DNA of 64,000 nt, from positions 124,001 to 188,000 of the forward strand of contig JAFDZM010000080.1 of assembly GCA_018266915.1 (NCBI GenBank), read 5' to 3'. The stretch is from Bacteroidota bacterium. GTDB lineage: Bacteria; Bacteroidota; Bacteroidia; Sphingobacteriales; Sphingobacteriaceae. Every line of letters starts with the position of its first letter. The stretch's first letter is position 1. The position numbers and the translations under genes were made by a program. Under the pieces are notes generated by a model that saw only the letters and a program-made list of their open reading frames with translations, made no database searches and had not been told where the DNA came from. Of the stretch, positions 1 to 9,532 are shown piece by piece.

Positions 1-689
1 AAGAATTTATCATCAGGGACATGCTTTCTCCCCTTTTGCAGTATCTGTAAAGCCTTAGAAGTGTCCCCTATCGCTTTAAAGGTGTTTGACGCGGCTTCAA
101 TATATTCCGCTTTTGTGCTGTCGGTTTTCAGCAGATCGGTATAATATTTACCGGCATCCAACAAATTCCCCAACCTGTTATTGGCATAAGCGATATAAGC
201 ATTCAAATTTTTGTAGTCGGGTGCATATTTCTTTGCTTTTTGAAATGTTGCGATGGCATTATTGAAATCAGACATGCGCATGTACCCAAAGCCCTGTCGC
301 AGATAAACATTGGCTATGCAATTCTTGCAATAATCAAGCTCAGGCTGATATTTATAACTTTTTTTGTTGGCCAGCAGTTTGTCAAGATGACGACGTGTCT
401 GATCAAAGAAATTGGCAGGCTGTTTGGTTTTATTGGTCGAATCGATATAAACGATGCTCGAATAAACCACCGCCTTATACATATTTTTCTGTAGGTCGAT
501 TGAGTCAGAATGCGTTTTGATCAAACTGTCAACCGATTTTTTGGCGCTGGTTAAGTATTTAAGGTCCTTTTTCTGCTTATAAAAAGCCAGATTATTGACC
601 ACGCTTTTAAATACTTCTGTTTGTCCAAAAGCTATTGAAGCAGAAAATAATGATATAAAAAGCAATAATATTACCTTGCGGCCAACCAT
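1..689 (-). CDS. TPR-containing secreted protein, C-terminus outside window
   Basis: The reading frame opens at an ATG at 687-689 and stays open to the first base of the window, so the C-terminal part is missing. The start gives a signal peptide (MVGRKVILLLFISLFSASIA, followed by FGQ). After it come helical repeats; the stretch with GFGYMRMSDFNNAIATFQKA reads like a tetratricopeptide repeat, with further degenerate repeats beyond it. The gene starts 3 bases after the gyrA stop codon, so the two are almost certainly co-transcribed. TPR proteins usually mediate protein contacts; no specific partner can be named. The export prediction comes from the N-terminus alone. Confidence 0.8.
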   Translation of the reverse strand, partial: MVGRKVILLLFISLFSASIAFGQTEVFKSVVNNLAFYKQKKDLKYLTSAKKSVDSLIKTHSDSIDLQKNMYKAVVYSSIVYIDSTNKTKQPANFFDQTRRHLDKLLANKKSYKYQPELDYCKNCIANVYLRQGFGYMRMSDFNNAIATFQKAKKYAPDYKNLNAYIAYANNRLGNLLDAGKYYTDLLKTDSTKAEYIEAASNTFKAIGDTSKALQILQKGRKHVPDDKF

Positions 690-692
690 ACT

Positions 693-3245
693 TTATTCAG
701 TTTCTTCGCTAGTTGAAGATTCAGTATCAGTATCCGGATTTTCAGTTCCTTCAACGTTATCCTGAGTTTCCTCGTCTTCGTCATGCTCGATCTTTGCTAC
801 TGAAGCAATCTCATCATCCCCCTTCAGGGTGATCAGCCTCACTCCTTGCGTAGCACGCCCCATAGTTCTTAATTCGCTTATAGCGATACGGATAATGATA
901 CCTGATTTATTAATAATCATCAGATCTTCCTTATCTGTAACACCTTTTATGGCAACAAGTTTTCCTGTTTTATCAGTAATATTAAGCGTTTTCACACCTT
1001 TACCACCACGGTTGGTCACACGATAATCGTCAATGTCAGTACGTTTGCCATAACCTTTTTCAGAAACTACCAATACCGTAGTTTCAGGGTTATCGATGCT
1101 GATCATACCTACAACTTCATCGTTTTCATCCTCCAGGCTGATACCACGAACACCGGTTGCAGTGCGGCCCATCGGGCGGACGGTAGCCTCATTAAAGCGA
1201 ATTGCACGGCCTGATTTCAACGCCATAACAATTTCACTGCTTCCGCTGGTCAGGTTAGCTTCTAATAACATATCGCCTTCATTGATGTTGATGGCGTTGA
1301 TACCATTAGCACGCGGACGTGAATAAGCCTCAAGCGAAGTTTTCTTGATGGTACCTTTACGGGTACACATAATAATGAAGTTATTCTCCAAATATTCCTG
1401 GTCCTTCAGGCTTGTAAGCTTGATAAAGGCCTTAATATTCTCTTCTTTAGGAATATTAATGATGTTCTGAATAGCACGGCCTTTCGAGGTACGTGTGCCT
1501 TCAGGGATTTCAAATACCCTTAGCCAGAAACAACGACCGGCTTCAGTGAAGAACAACATATAGTTGTGGTTCGAAGCCACTAACAGGTGCTCGATAAAGT
1601 CTTCATCGCGGCTGTTGCTGCCGATAGCGCCTTTACCACCTCTACCTTGTCTGCGATATTCGGTAAGCGGGGTCCGCTTGATATATCCTTCGTGAGAAAT
1701 GGTGATCACCACGTCTTCATCCTCGATAAAGTCTTCGGTCATCATTTCGGCAGATGAATGCACAATTTCAGTTTTGCGCTCATCACCGTATTTCTCTCTT
1801 ATCTCATTAAGCTCATCTTTAATGATCTGGATACGCAAACCTTCGTCGGCCAAAACAGATTTTAAATATTCTATTTGCTTCATCAGTTCAGCGTATTCAG
1901 CTTTGATCTTGTCACGTTCCAGTCCGGTTAACCTTCTCAGGGTCATATCCAGAATGGCACGTGCCTGTATCTCGCTCAGGCCGAATTTGGTCATTAACCC
2001 ATCGCGGGCTGATTCCGGCGTATCCGAAGCACGGATCAAGGCAATAACCTCATCCAGATGGTCTAACGCGATCAATAAACCTTCGAGGATATGCGCGCGT
2101 TTTTCAGCCTCAGCAAGCTCAAATTTGGTACGGCGAACGATCACATCCAACCTGTGATCCACAAAGTGATGGATCAGATCTTTCAGGTTGAGCATCATCG
2201 GGCGGCCATGCACCAACGCGATATTGTTTACGCTGAATGATGTTTGCAGCGAAGTATATTTATACAGGTTATTCAGTACTATAGCTGCATTGGTATCTCT
2301 CCTGATCTCGTAAACGATACGGATACCTTCGCGGTTAGATTCATCGCGGATAGCGGTGATACCATCAATCTTTTTATCGTTGATCAGATCTGCAGTACGT
2401 TCGATCATGATCGATTTATTTACCTGGTAAGGTATTTCGGTTACGACAATACGCTCACGGTCGTTATTATAAGTTTCAATCTCAGCGCGGGCCCTTAAAA
2501 CTACACGTCCGCGACCAGTTTCAAATGCATCGCGTACACCTTCATAACCATAAATGATACCACCTGTCGGAAAATCCGGGCCTTTGATGTGTTTCATCAG
2601 GTCAGCGACCTCAATCTGGCGGTCATCCATAAAGGCCATAGTAGCGTCGATCACTTCCGTTAAATTATGCGGAGCCATGTTTGTGGCCATACCTACTGCG
2701 ATACCAGATGCGCCGTTAACCAGCAGGTTAGGGAATTTTGATGGTAATACCGTAGGCTCTTCAAGCGAGTCGTCAAAGTTGAGTTGGAAGTCGATAGTAT
2801 CCTTGTTGATATCGGCCAGCATCTCTTCAGCAATCTTTTGCAGCCTTGCTTCAGTGTAACGCATTGCCGCAGGGTTATCACCGTCTATCGATCCGTAGTT
2901 ACCTTGCCCTTCTACCAACGGGTATCGTAAGCTCCACTCCTGGGCCATACGCACCATGGTGTCATATACCGACGAGTCGCCGTGCGGGTGGTACTTACCC
3001 ATCACCTCACCGACGATACGTGCAGATTTTTTATAAGGTTTGTTGTTGCTGAGCCCTAAGTCAAGCATGCCAAAAAGCACGCGCCTGTGAACGGGTTTTA
3101 AACCGTCGCGGACATCGGGTAATGCCCTGGATACGATAACCGACATTGAATAATCAATGTAGGCAGATCGCATTTCTTCATCAATATTTATTGGAATAAT
3201 TCTGTCTTCTCCCGGATTGTTTCCGTTTCCTGTTTCGTCAGCCAT
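693..3245 (-). CDS. gyrA: DNA gyrase subunit A
   Basis: Full-length 850-residue type II topoisomerase A subunit, which with GyrB introduces negative supercoils into DNA. The catalytic tyrosine is Y130 (AAMRYTEARL). The quinolone-determining region around residues 88-95 (HPHGDSSVYD) has serine and aspartate at the positions equivalent to E. coli S83 and D87, the sensitive-type residues. The C-terminal beta-pinwheel carries a GyrA box as QGRGGKG, needed for DNA wrapping; the usual form is QRRGGKG. The C-terminus is an acidic tail rich in Glu, Asp and Thr. ATG start at 3245; the next gene begins 3 bases after its stop. Confidence 0.98.
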   Translation of the reverse strand: MADETGNGNNPGEDRIIPINIDEEMRSAYIDYSMSVIVSRALPDVRDGLKPVHRRVLFGMLDLGLSNNKPYKKSARIVGEVMGKYHPHGDSSVYDTMVRMAQEWSLRYPLVEGQGNYGSIDGDNPAAMRYTEARLQKIAEEMLADINKDTIDFQLNFDDSLEEPTVLPSKFPNLLVNGASGIAVGMATNMAPHNLTEVIDATMAFMDDRQIEVADLMKHIKGPDFPTGGIIYGYEGVRDAFETGRGRVVLRARAEIETYNNDRERIVVTEIPYQVNKSIMIERTADLINDKKIDGITAIRDESNREGIRIVYEIRRDTNAAIVLNNLYKYTSLQTSFSVNNIALVHGRPMMLNLKDLIHHFVDHRLDVIVRRTKFELAEAEKRAHILEGLLIALDHLDEVIALIRASDTPESARDGLMTKFGLSEIQARAILDMTLRRLTGLERDKIKAEYAELMKQIEYLKSVLADEGLRIQIIKDELNEIREKYGDERKTEIVHSSAEMMTEDFIEDEDVVITISHEGYIKRTPLTEYRRQGRGGKGAIGSNSRDEDFIEHLLVASNHNYMLFFTEAGRCFWLRVFEIPEGTRTSKGRAIQNIINIPKEENIKAFIKLTSLKDQEYLENNFIIMCTRKGTIKKTSLEAYSRPRANGINAININEGDMLLEANLTSGSSEIVMALKSGRAIRFNEATVRPMGRTATGVRGISLEDENDEVVGMISIDNPETTVLVVSEKGYGKRTDIDDYRVTNRGGKGVKTLNITDKTGKLVAIKGVTDKEDLMIINKSGIIIRIAISELRTMGRATQGVRLITLKGDDEIASVAKIEHDEDEETQDNVEGTENPDTDTESSTSEETE

Positions 3246-3419
3246 TTTCTTTTATGTAGAATCTTCTGGTTTTAGTTGCGGGTTTAAACTTGCTTTTTTA
3301 CCGACCTGCGAAGTTAAAAAAATACTTCGTTTTGAGGCAGGTTTTTTATACACATTCGCCTTGAAATGTGAGTAAACCAGGTAACAAAGCGAATATAAAT
3401 AATGTGTTAAGAAGCCTGA

Positions 3420-3827
3420 TTATTTCATGCGTTTCCAATACTCCTCGATTACCATTCCGCTCGGCAAAGTGGCCTTCAGTGTAAGTGTATCATTACGAAT
3501 GGTATAGAGATATGGGATAGGGATATTTAATACTTTTGTCGGTGGTCCGCTGAAGGTTTGCGTTTCTATGCAGGTGTCGCCGTGAAGTACATAATCACCG
3601 GCTTCGTATTTTTCAGGTGCAGCGGCGCTATCGATAGAATAGGACTCAAAATGCTCTTTATCATACTTGCGTTGAAGCTTATAATCGGTAGGCGCCCCCT
3701 CCTTTTTGCCGTTATAAATGCCGCCAGCATATTCCCATGCTCCTTGCAATGATCGCTTTGCAATAAATGAAGACGCAGTAATAGTCAAAATAAACAGCAG
3801 CACAACGATGCCCTGCTTTTTCATCAT
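3420..3827 (-). CDS. Small secreted lipocalin-like protein
   Basis: About 135 residues from the ATG at 3825-3827. An in-frame TTG at 3831-3833 is upstream, but the ATG overlaps the hemF stop codon as ATGA and is the likelier start, implying translational coupling. The N-terminus (MMKKQGIVVLLFILTITASS) is a signal peptide. The mature part begins with LQGAWEYAGG and alternates short beta-like segments, ending in VIEEYWKRMK. This pattern fits the small lipocalin-like or DUF-type secreted proteins common in Bacteroidota. No catalytic motif is visible. Its place after hemF may be accidental. Confidence 0.7.
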   Translation of the reverse strand: MMKKQGIVVLLFILTITASSFIAKRSLQGAWEYAGGIYNGKKEGAPTDYKLQRKYDKEHFESYSIDSAAAPEKYEAGDYVLHGDTCIETQTFSGPPTKVLNIPIPYLYTIRNDTLTLKATLPSGMVIEEYWKRMK

Positions 3828-4720
3828 ACCCAATTTATTCCCTTCTTTAATAACCCTAACGTTTTTTCTTCTTCACTATTGGGTTCTGGGTGAAAATTAT
3901 ATACCCAGTTGGCTGTTGGTGGCAAACTCATCAAAATAGATTCGATACGCCCGTTAGTTTCCAGCCCGAACTTGGTACCTGCATCGTACACCAGGTTAAA
4001 CTCCACATACCGGCTGCGGCGCTGGTATTGCCACAGCTGATTTTCTTTTGTGAAATTCTTATTTCGATTGCGGTTAACCAGTTCAGTATAAACCGAAGCA
4101 AAAGATCGCCCTACCGCTTTTGAGAATTCAAACACCTGTTCCCAGCTTAGTTCGTCGGTTGCAGTCAGCCTGTCATAAAATATGCCGCCTATGCCACGTG
4201 TCTCATTTCTATGCTTGATAAAGAAATAATCATCCGCCCAAAGTTTAAAGCGATGGTAGAAATCGTGATGATAGTTATCGCAAACGGATTTCAGTTTATT
4301 ATGGAAATATTTAGCATCGTCCTCAAAAACATAATGTGGCGTCAAATCGATACCGCCACCAAACCATCTAACTTCTGAACCAGGCATCTCAAAATACCGG
4401 ATATTCATGTGGATGATGGGCACCATCGGATGATTTGGATGGATAACAATGGAAACGCCCGTTGCAAAAAAGTCTTCCTCGTCAACATTAAGGGCTTTTT
4501 TCATAGTCTGCGGCAGCTGACCATGAACAGCTGAGAAGTTTACGCCGCCCTTTTCAAAAATATTTCCGTTTTGAATGATCCGTGTGCGACCGCCACCACC
4601 GCCTTCCCTATCCCATAATTCTTCTTCAAAGCGAGCTTTACCATCGCATTGCTCAAGAGCTGAGCATATTTCATCTTGTATTAGCTGGTACGCACCGGCT
4701 ACCTCCTCTTTAGTAATCAT
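3824..4720 (-). CDS. hemF: Oxygen-dependent coproporphyrinogen III oxidase
   Basis: This enzyme converts coproporphyrinogen III to protoporphyrinogen IX in haem synthesis, using O2 for two oxidative decarboxylations. Family signatures are clear: HPNHPMVPIIHMNIRYFE followed by WFGGGIDLTPHY, and the C-terminal RSRYVEFNLVYDAGTKFGL with RIESILMSLPP. Length is about 298 residues, normal for the family. The longest frame starts at a TTG (4727-4729), but the ATG at 4718-4720 (MITKEEVAGAYQ) fits homologues better. It lies 36 bases after the upstream MFS gene and its TGA overlaps the next start codon, so the three genes look like one operon. Confidence 0.95.
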   Translation of the reverse strand: MITKEEVAGAYQLIQDEICSALEQCDGKARFEEELWDREGGGGGRTRIIQNGNIFEKGGVNFSAVHGQLPQTMKKALNVDEEDFFATGVSIVIHPNHPMVPIIHMNIRYFEMPGSEVRWFGGGIDLTPHYVFEDDAKYFHNKLKSVCDNYHHDFYHRFKLWADDYFFIKHRNETRGIGGIFYDRLTATDELSWEQVFEFSKAVGRSFASVYTELVNRNRNKNFTKENQLWQYQRRSRYVEFNLVYDAGTKFGLETNGRIESILMSLPPTANWVYNFHPEPNSEEEKTLGLLKKGINWV

Positions 4721-4756
4721 GCTGTGCAAAAATGCAGATTTTTGAGTTACCGCAGG

Positions 4757-5989
4757 TTATATCTGCTCAATATAATCCAAATCTTTGGTGAAGGTCTCTT
4801 TCAACAGACTGAGTGCTATCAAAGCAATTACCGTAAGAATACCCATCATAATGTAACCACTGGTGATCATCCCATGGCTCTTTACCAGGCTTTTGAAACC
4901 CAATGTGATGACAATAAGAGAGCCCCGAACAAAATTAGGCACCGTAGTGGCAACAGTTGCCCGCAAATTTGTACCAAACTGCTCTGCGGCAATAGTTACA
5001 AAGGTTGTCCAGTAACCTACACCCACGCCCATCAGGAACCATATCCATTGGTATTGTTGCTTGTTTAGCCCTATAGCGTTGAAATATATTACTGCGGTAA
5101 TGGCTGAAAGAGTCAGGAAAATATACATTACCAGTTTGCGCGATTTGGTTATCTGCGCAAGCAATCCGTTTACCATACCTCCAACTGCAATACCGATATA
5201 GGCATACATAATGCTATCACCCGGTTTTAAAATGTCTTTAGATTGCAAAGCTTTACCAAACTCAGGTTGCTGAGATATAAGAATCCCCACAACATACCAT
5301 AACGGTGCGCCGATCAGGATACAGCAGAGGTATTTTTTCAGACGCTCACCGCTTGTAAATAAAAGCAGGAAATTGCCCCTCGAAACTTTGGATTCTGCCA
5401 CATTCTTAAACATTCCCGACTCAAACGTTCCGAGGCGAAGTAATAACAGTAAAAACCCTAAGCTCCCTCCTACATAATAAGCTTCGCGCCAGCCCTGTTT
5501 TGCTACAATGGCAGCTGCTGCGGCCCCAAACAGGCCAAGAGATGCAACAAACATTGTCCCGTAGCCCCTGTTTTTCTTGCTCAGAGTCTCACTTACCAAG
5601 GTTATACCGGCTCCAAGCTCACCTGCCAGGCCTATGCCTGCAATAACACGCACTATGGTATAAGTAGTCGGATCATGCACCATGCCATTAGCGAAGTTGG
5701 CAAGTGAATAGAGTGTTATGGAACCGAAAAGAACCTTTATGCGGCCCAGCTTATCTCCCAACACCCCCCAAAGGATGCCACCAAGGAGCAACCCGGCCAT
5801 TTGCCAGTTAAGAATAGATATACCTACATTGAAAAGATCCTTTTGTTGCACACCGACATCTTTTAAGCTTTCGTTTCTAACTATCAGAAATACAAGCAAG
5901 TCGTAGATATCTACAAAGTAACCTAATGAAGCTACTAATACCAGTAAGGTAACGTTGCGGGTAAGTTTAGGGGATGCGGTTTCAGTCAT
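4757..5989 (-). CDS. MFS transporter, metabolite:H+ symporter type
   Basis: About 410 residues, almost entirely hydrophobic, with roughly 12 predicted membrane segments. The MFS motif A between segments 2 and 3 is present as GVLGDKLGRIKVLFG. LGYFVDIYDLLVF in the first segment resembles sugar and organic acid symporters of the metabolite:H+ group. The substrate cannot be told from sequence. The frame could start at a TTG at 5999-6001, but the ATG at 5987-5989 (MTETASPKLTRN) is more likely. It is the first gene of the run leading to hemF. Confidence 0.85.
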   Translation of the reverse strand: MTETASPKLTRNVTLLVLVASLGYFVDIYDLLVFLIVRNESLKDVGVQQKDLFNVGISILNWQMAGLLLGGILWGVLGDKLGRIKVLFGSITLYSLANFANGMVHDPTTYTIVRVIAGIGLAGELGAGITLVSETLSKKNRGYGTMFVASLGLFGAAAAAIVAKQGWREAYYVGGSLGFLLLLLRLGTFESGMFKNVAESKVSRGNFLLLFTSGERLKKYLCCILIGAPLWYVVGILISQQPEFGKALQSKDILKPGDSIMYAYIGIAVGGMVNGLLAQITKSRKLVMYIFLTLSAITAVIYFNAIGLNKQQYQWIWFLMGVGVGYWTTFVTIAAEQFGTNLRATVATTVPNFVRGSLIVITLGFKSLVKSHGMITSGYIMMGILTVIALIALSLLKETFTKDLDYIEQI

Positions 5990-6039
5990 AAATTGTAACA
6001 ATTGGGTGGGCTAATTTAATTAATTATTCATCTCCGCAT

Positions 6040-6068
6040 AAAAAAACCCCTGCAAACTATTGCAGAGG
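6040..6068 (-). terminator. Rho-independent terminator after the cold shock gene
   Basis: On the minus strand a 9-bp stem (CCTCTGCAA paired with TTGCAGGGG, one wobble pair) with a 4-base loop is followed by seven T residues. It sits about 25 bases after the stop codon of the cold shock gene and before the MFS gene start. Confidence 0.85.
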
Positions 6069-6093
6069 TTCTCAAAATCAGAATAAGTTTAAT

Positions 6094-6291
6094 CTATATC
6101 TTTTTCACTTTTACCGCCTGTAATCCTTTTCTGCCTTCTTCCACATCGTACTCTACGCTGTCATTATCCTTAATGGCATTTACTCCTCCCTGCACATCTT
6201 TGAAATGTACAAAAAGATCTTTGCCTTCATCGGTAATGATAAAACCGTAGCCTTTTTGTGTGTTAAACCATTTTACTTTTCCAGTTTTCAT
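6094..6291 (-). CDS. cspA: Cold shock protein, CspA family
   Basis: A 65-residue single cold shock domain that binds single-stranded RNA and DNA and keeps mRNA unfolded. RNP1 is KGYGFI (13-18) and RNP2 is LFVHF (26-30), preceded by the usual KVKWFN start. Length is typical. A -7 box (CAAATATA on the plus strand) at 6403-6410 would give a 5' leader of roughly 100 bases, as usual for csp genes. A clear terminator follows, so it is probably a single-gene unit. Confidence 0.95.
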   Translation of the reverse strand: MKTGKVKWFNTQKGYGFIITDEGKDLFVHFKDVQGGVNAIKDNDSVEYDVEEGRKGLQAVKVKKI

Positions 6292-6402
6292 AATTAATAA
6301 TACTGTTAAAAAAAAATTGTGTTATAAGATTAAAAACTAAAGGCAAACTGAAATAAAATTGGTTTTAACTCTCAGAAAGCATTATAATATTAACCCGTTT
6401 TT

Positions 6403-6410
6403 CAAATATA
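6403..6410 (-). promoter_or_regulatory. Candidate -7 box of the cold shock gene
   Basis: TATATTTG on the minus strand fits the Bacteroidota -7 consensus TAnnTTTG. No matching TTTG -33 element is seen at the expected distance. The predicted start is near 6397, giving an AT-rich leader of about 105 bases. Confidence 0.4.
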
Positions 6411-6433
6411 TAAAATTATTTAAAAAATAAAAA

Positions 6434-7069
6434 TTATTTATTTGGCTGAGGGGTTGTGCGCAGATAAGATTTGATAACCTTGTGTCCCTTAGGGAATTTA
6501 GCCGGTATATCTTCAGTTTTAATTGCAGGTACCACAATTACGTCTTCGCCGTCTTTCCAATCGGCTGGTGTAGCAACGCTATATTTTGCCGTAAGCTGCA
6601 AAGAATCGATCACACGCAGTATCTCCTGAAAGTTTCTTCCGGTTGATGCCGGGTAAGTAATGGTCAGTTTAACGGTCTTATCCGGCGCAATAACAAATAA
6701 TGAACGAACCGTTGCAGTTAATGATGCATTCGGGTGGATCATGTCATAAGCCAGGGCAATTTCGCGGCTCTCATCCCCTATTATCGGGAAATTCACTTCC
6801 ACGTCCTGAGTTTCATTGATATCATTAATCCAGCCTTTGTGCGATTCAACTGAGTCAACACTTAATGCTACTACTTTCACGTTACGTTTTTCAAATTCAT
6901 CTTTCAATGATGCTGTTTTGCCCAGCTCAGTTGTACATACCGGTGTATAGTCTGCAGGGTGTGAAAATAATACGCCCCAGCTATCGCCAAGGTATTCATA
7001 AAAATCTATTTCTCCTTTTGATGTTTGGGCCTTAAAGTTTGGGGCCACATCGCCTAATCTTAAACTCAT
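6434..7069 (-). CDS. 1-Cys peroxiredoxin (Prx6 type)
   Basis: A thiol peroxidase of 211 residues that reduces hydrogen peroxide and organic hydroperoxides. The peroxidatic cysteine is C45 in HPADYTPVCTTELG, with the conserved T42 and proline. It is the only cysteine in the protein, so no intramolecular disulfide can form and resolution must use an external thiol. The long C-terminal domain (from about residue 165, PADWKDGEDVIVVP) matches the Prx6 subfamily. ATG start at 7067-7069. Confidence 0.95.
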   Translation of the reverse strand: MSLRLGDVAPNFKAQTSKGEIDFYEYLGDSWGVLFSHPADYTPVCTTELGKTASLKDEFEKRNVKVVALSVDSVESHKGWINDINETQDVEVNFPIIGDESREIALAYDMIHPNASLTATVRSLFVIAPDKTVKLTITYPASTGRNFQEILRVIDSLQLTAKYSVATPADWKDGEDVIVVPAIKTEDIPAKFPKGHKVIKSYLRTTPQPNK

Positions 7070-7257
7070 AAGAATTAAAATTTAATGGTTTATACGTTTT
7101 ATTTGAAGTTATAAAGTTACAGCCATTGTTGGCTTTGTCAATGCAAATTGCAAAATATCTATCAAATACATATACATTATAGAATAAAATTTACATCAAC
7201 ATTATAGAAGAATTGTTGTTTAAGCTATTTAGAAACCTTAAAGCTGATACTTATCCG

Positions 7258-9042
7258 ATGGCACGACATACCTATCAAACAGGAATAATTGGAAATTGTG
7301 CGTTTTTGGCGCATGTAAATAAGAACACTAATATCGATTGGCTTTGCTGGCCCCGTTTCGACAGCACCTTTATTTTCGGAGGACTTTTAGATAAGAAGAA
7401 AGGCGGCGAGTTCTATATTTTACCAGAAGGAGACTTTACTTCTCACCAATATTACCAGGAGAATACCAATATATTGATTACTGAAATAAGCGTAAAAACA
7501 GGCGGCATGTACCGTATAACCGATTTTGCACCCCGCTTTTATCAGAATCAGCGGTATTATAAGCCTTTGATGCTGATACGAAAAATTGAAGCAATTGACG
7601 GCTCTCCACGCATCAAAGTAAAATGCCAGCCTGTTTCAGAATATGGTGAGATCAAACTACAGGTAAACCGTGGCAGCAATCACATTCAATATTTAGGCGG
7701 TGATGAAAATATCCGGCTGACCACCAACATCCCTATCAGCTATATTTTTGATGAGCATGCTTTTGTACTGAATGAATGCAAATACCTGGTGATGACTTAT
7801 GGTGAGCCGTTGGAAGCGCCTTTGATAAGTACTGCAGACAGGTTCTTGCATGAAACTACCCGTTATTGGCAAACGTGGATTAAGCACTCTTCCATCGCTA
7901 CTTTTTATCAGCCTTATGTAATCCGTTCGGCACTGGCTCTTAAGATACACCAGTTTGAGGATACAGGCGCAATTATTGCCGCCAGTACCACCAGTTTGCC
8001 CGAATCGCCCGGCAGCGGCCGCAACTGGGATTACCGTTATTGCTGGCTGCGTGATACCTATTATGTCATCACCTCTTTGAACCACATTGGCCATTTTGAG
8101 GAGATGGAGAAATACTTTAACTATGTTACGGATATCTCTTTTTCAGAGGACTTTAGATATCAGCCTTTGTATGGCATTACAGGCCAAAAACGCTTAACGG
8201 AAAGGATACTGGATGATCTGGACGGCTATATGGGTAATCAGCCGGTCCGTGTGGGTAACCAGGCTTATGAGCACATTCAGAATGATATTTATGGTCAGGT
8301 GCTTATATCAGTGCTGCCCTTGTATACCGATCACCGTTTTATTTTTTCAGAGAGAAAAGATTCCGCACGTTGGGTTGATTATTTGCTTACCAAAATAGAA
8401 AAGACCATCGATGAAAAAGATGCGGGCATATGGGAATTCCGCAATATGGCGAATATCCATTGTTACAGCAACCTTTTCCAATGGGCCGGTGCAAATGCTG
8501 CTGAAAAAATGGCGCGCACTATAGAACATAAAGCCTTAACAAAAAGGGCTATTTCATTAAAAAAACGTGCTGCGAAGCATATAGAAAGTTGTTACGATCC
8601 GAAAAGAAAAGTATATACCAATTCAGCCGGTAATCCTAATCTTGATGCCAGTACATTACAACTGATAATGATGAATTACCTTGACCCTGCGTCAAAAAGA
8701 GCAAAGGACCATTTAGCTGCACTGGAAAAAGAACTAAAGGCATCTAATGGATTATTCTACAGGTATTTATACAAAGATGATTTTGGCAAACCTCAGGCCA
8801 CTTTCCTGATCTGTGCATTCTGGTATGTAGAGGCTTTGGCCACTGTTGGCCGTATTGATGACGCATTAAAAGAGTTTGAAAACCTGCTGCAGTTTTCTAA
8901 TCACCTTTTACTTTTTAGCGAAGACGTAGATGAAAATGACGGCAGCCAATGGGGTAATTTTCCGCAGGCATATAGCCATGTGGGCTTAATGAATGCAGCT
9001 TACCGTATTGCGATGAAACTGGACAGACCAATTTTTCTTTAA
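7258..9042 (+). CDS. Glycoside hydrolase family 15 (glucoamylase/trehalase type)
   Basis: About 594 residues from the ATG at 7258 (MARHTYQTGIIGNCAFLAHV); the frame also has a TTG at 7213, but the conserved N-terminal beta-domain starts just after the ATG. The (alpha/alpha)6-barrel carries WDYRYCWLRDTYY (about 256-268), the general acid glutamate in GIWEFRN (about residue 392), and GNFPQAYSHVGLMNAA near the C-terminus. No signal peptide, so it is cytoplasmic. GH15 members hydrolyse alpha-glucosides including starch, maltose or trehalose. The trehalose synthesis gene close by makes trehalose or a related alpha-glucoside a reasonable substrate, but that is inference. Confidence 0.92.
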   Translation: MARHTYQTGIIGNCAFLAHVNKNTNIDWLCWPRFDSTFIFGGLLDKKKGGEFYILPEGDFTSHQYYQENTNILITEISVKTGGMYRITDFAPRFYQNQRYYKPLMLIRKIEAIDGSPRIKVKCQPVSEYGEIKLQVNRGSNHIQYLGGDENIRLTTNIPISYIFDEHAFVLNECKYLVMTYGEPLEAPLISTADRFLHETTRYWQTWIKHSSIATFYQPYVIRSALALKIHQFEDTGAIIAASTTSLPESPGSGRNWDYRYCWLRDTYYVITSLNHIGHFEEMEKYFNYVTDISFSEDFRYQPLYGITGQKRLTERILDDLDGYMGNQPVRVGNQAYEHIQNDIYGQVLISVLPLYTDHRFIFSERKDSARWVDYLLTKIEKTIDEKDAGIWEFRNMANIHCYSNLFQWAGANAAEKMARTIEHKALTKRAISLKKRAAKHIESCYDPKRKVYTNSAGNPNLDASTLQLIMMNYLDPASKRAKDHLAALEKELKASNGLFYRYLYKDDFGKPQATFLICAFWYVEALATVGRIDDALKEFENLLQFSNHLLLFSEDVDENDGSQWGNFPQAYSHVGLMNAAYRIAMKLDRPIFL

Positions 9043-9057
9043 TGTGAAGCGTGCGTC

Positions 9058-9462
9058 TTAATCTTCATTTGGCCGCCCGAAGAACAACCGGTAACCGTCT
9101 GCGTCATCAATTTCAAATCCGAGTAAATTATCGCTATTAACCATAAGCGGTTGCTTGAAAACAACAGCTTTTGAGCTAAATTCCTCAAACAGGATTTGTG
9201 GGTCGTCAGTAGAAATACAGGCATCCCAGCGGGCCCATTCGTGCAGGGTATGATTTGGAAGAGGTTTTATTTCAGGAGTAATTGTTTTAAGATTGATCCA
9301 AACCCCGTCGCGGCCCACGATAGCAAAATAAGGATCGCCTTCCGGACCGATAAATTTTATCTCAAAACCCAGCTTATCTACATAAAATTCAACTGAAGCC
9401 TGAAGGTTTTCGATAATAAAAAAAGGCGCTATGAAATTGAGGCGGGCCATATTGTCTGTCAT
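9058..9462 (-). CDS. VOC-superfamily (glyoxalase/bleomycin resistance-like) protein
   Basis: A 134-residue vicinal oxygen chelate fold protein. The N-terminal half has the typical ENLQASVEFYVDKLGFEIKF and the C-terminal half ends with the paired strand GFEIDDADGYRLFFGRPNED. Such proteins are dioxygenases, glyoxalases or antibiotic-binding proteins; sequence does not decide. The start may be the ATG at 9460-9462 or the ATG at 9448-9450 (MARLNFIAPFF). The outer start lies inside the neighbouring repeat array, so the inner one may be the original. It is convergent with the GH15 gene, 15 bases apart. Confidence 0.85.
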   Translation of the reverse strand: MTDNMARLNFIAPFFIIENLQASVEFYVDKLGFEIKFIGPEGDPYFAIVGRDGVWINLKTITPEIKPLPNHTLHEWARWDACISTDDPQILFEEFSSKAVVFKQPLMVNSDNLLGFEIDDADGYRLFFGRPNED

Positions 9463-9529
9463 TGGTCACTAGTCATTCGATATGCAATTTAACACTCTTA
9501 AAACTAATGACCAATGACTAATGACCAAT
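9458..9529. repeat. Inverted heptad array, word ATGACYA
   Basis: Arms at 9458-9477 and 9506-9529 are both built from 7-base words of the form ATGACCA or ATGACTA and face each other as an inverted repeat around a 28-base spacer. The array fills the gap between the trehalose synthesis gene stop (9533) and the VOC gene, and overlaps the first codon of the latter. Confidence 0.85.
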
Positions 9530-9532
9530 AAT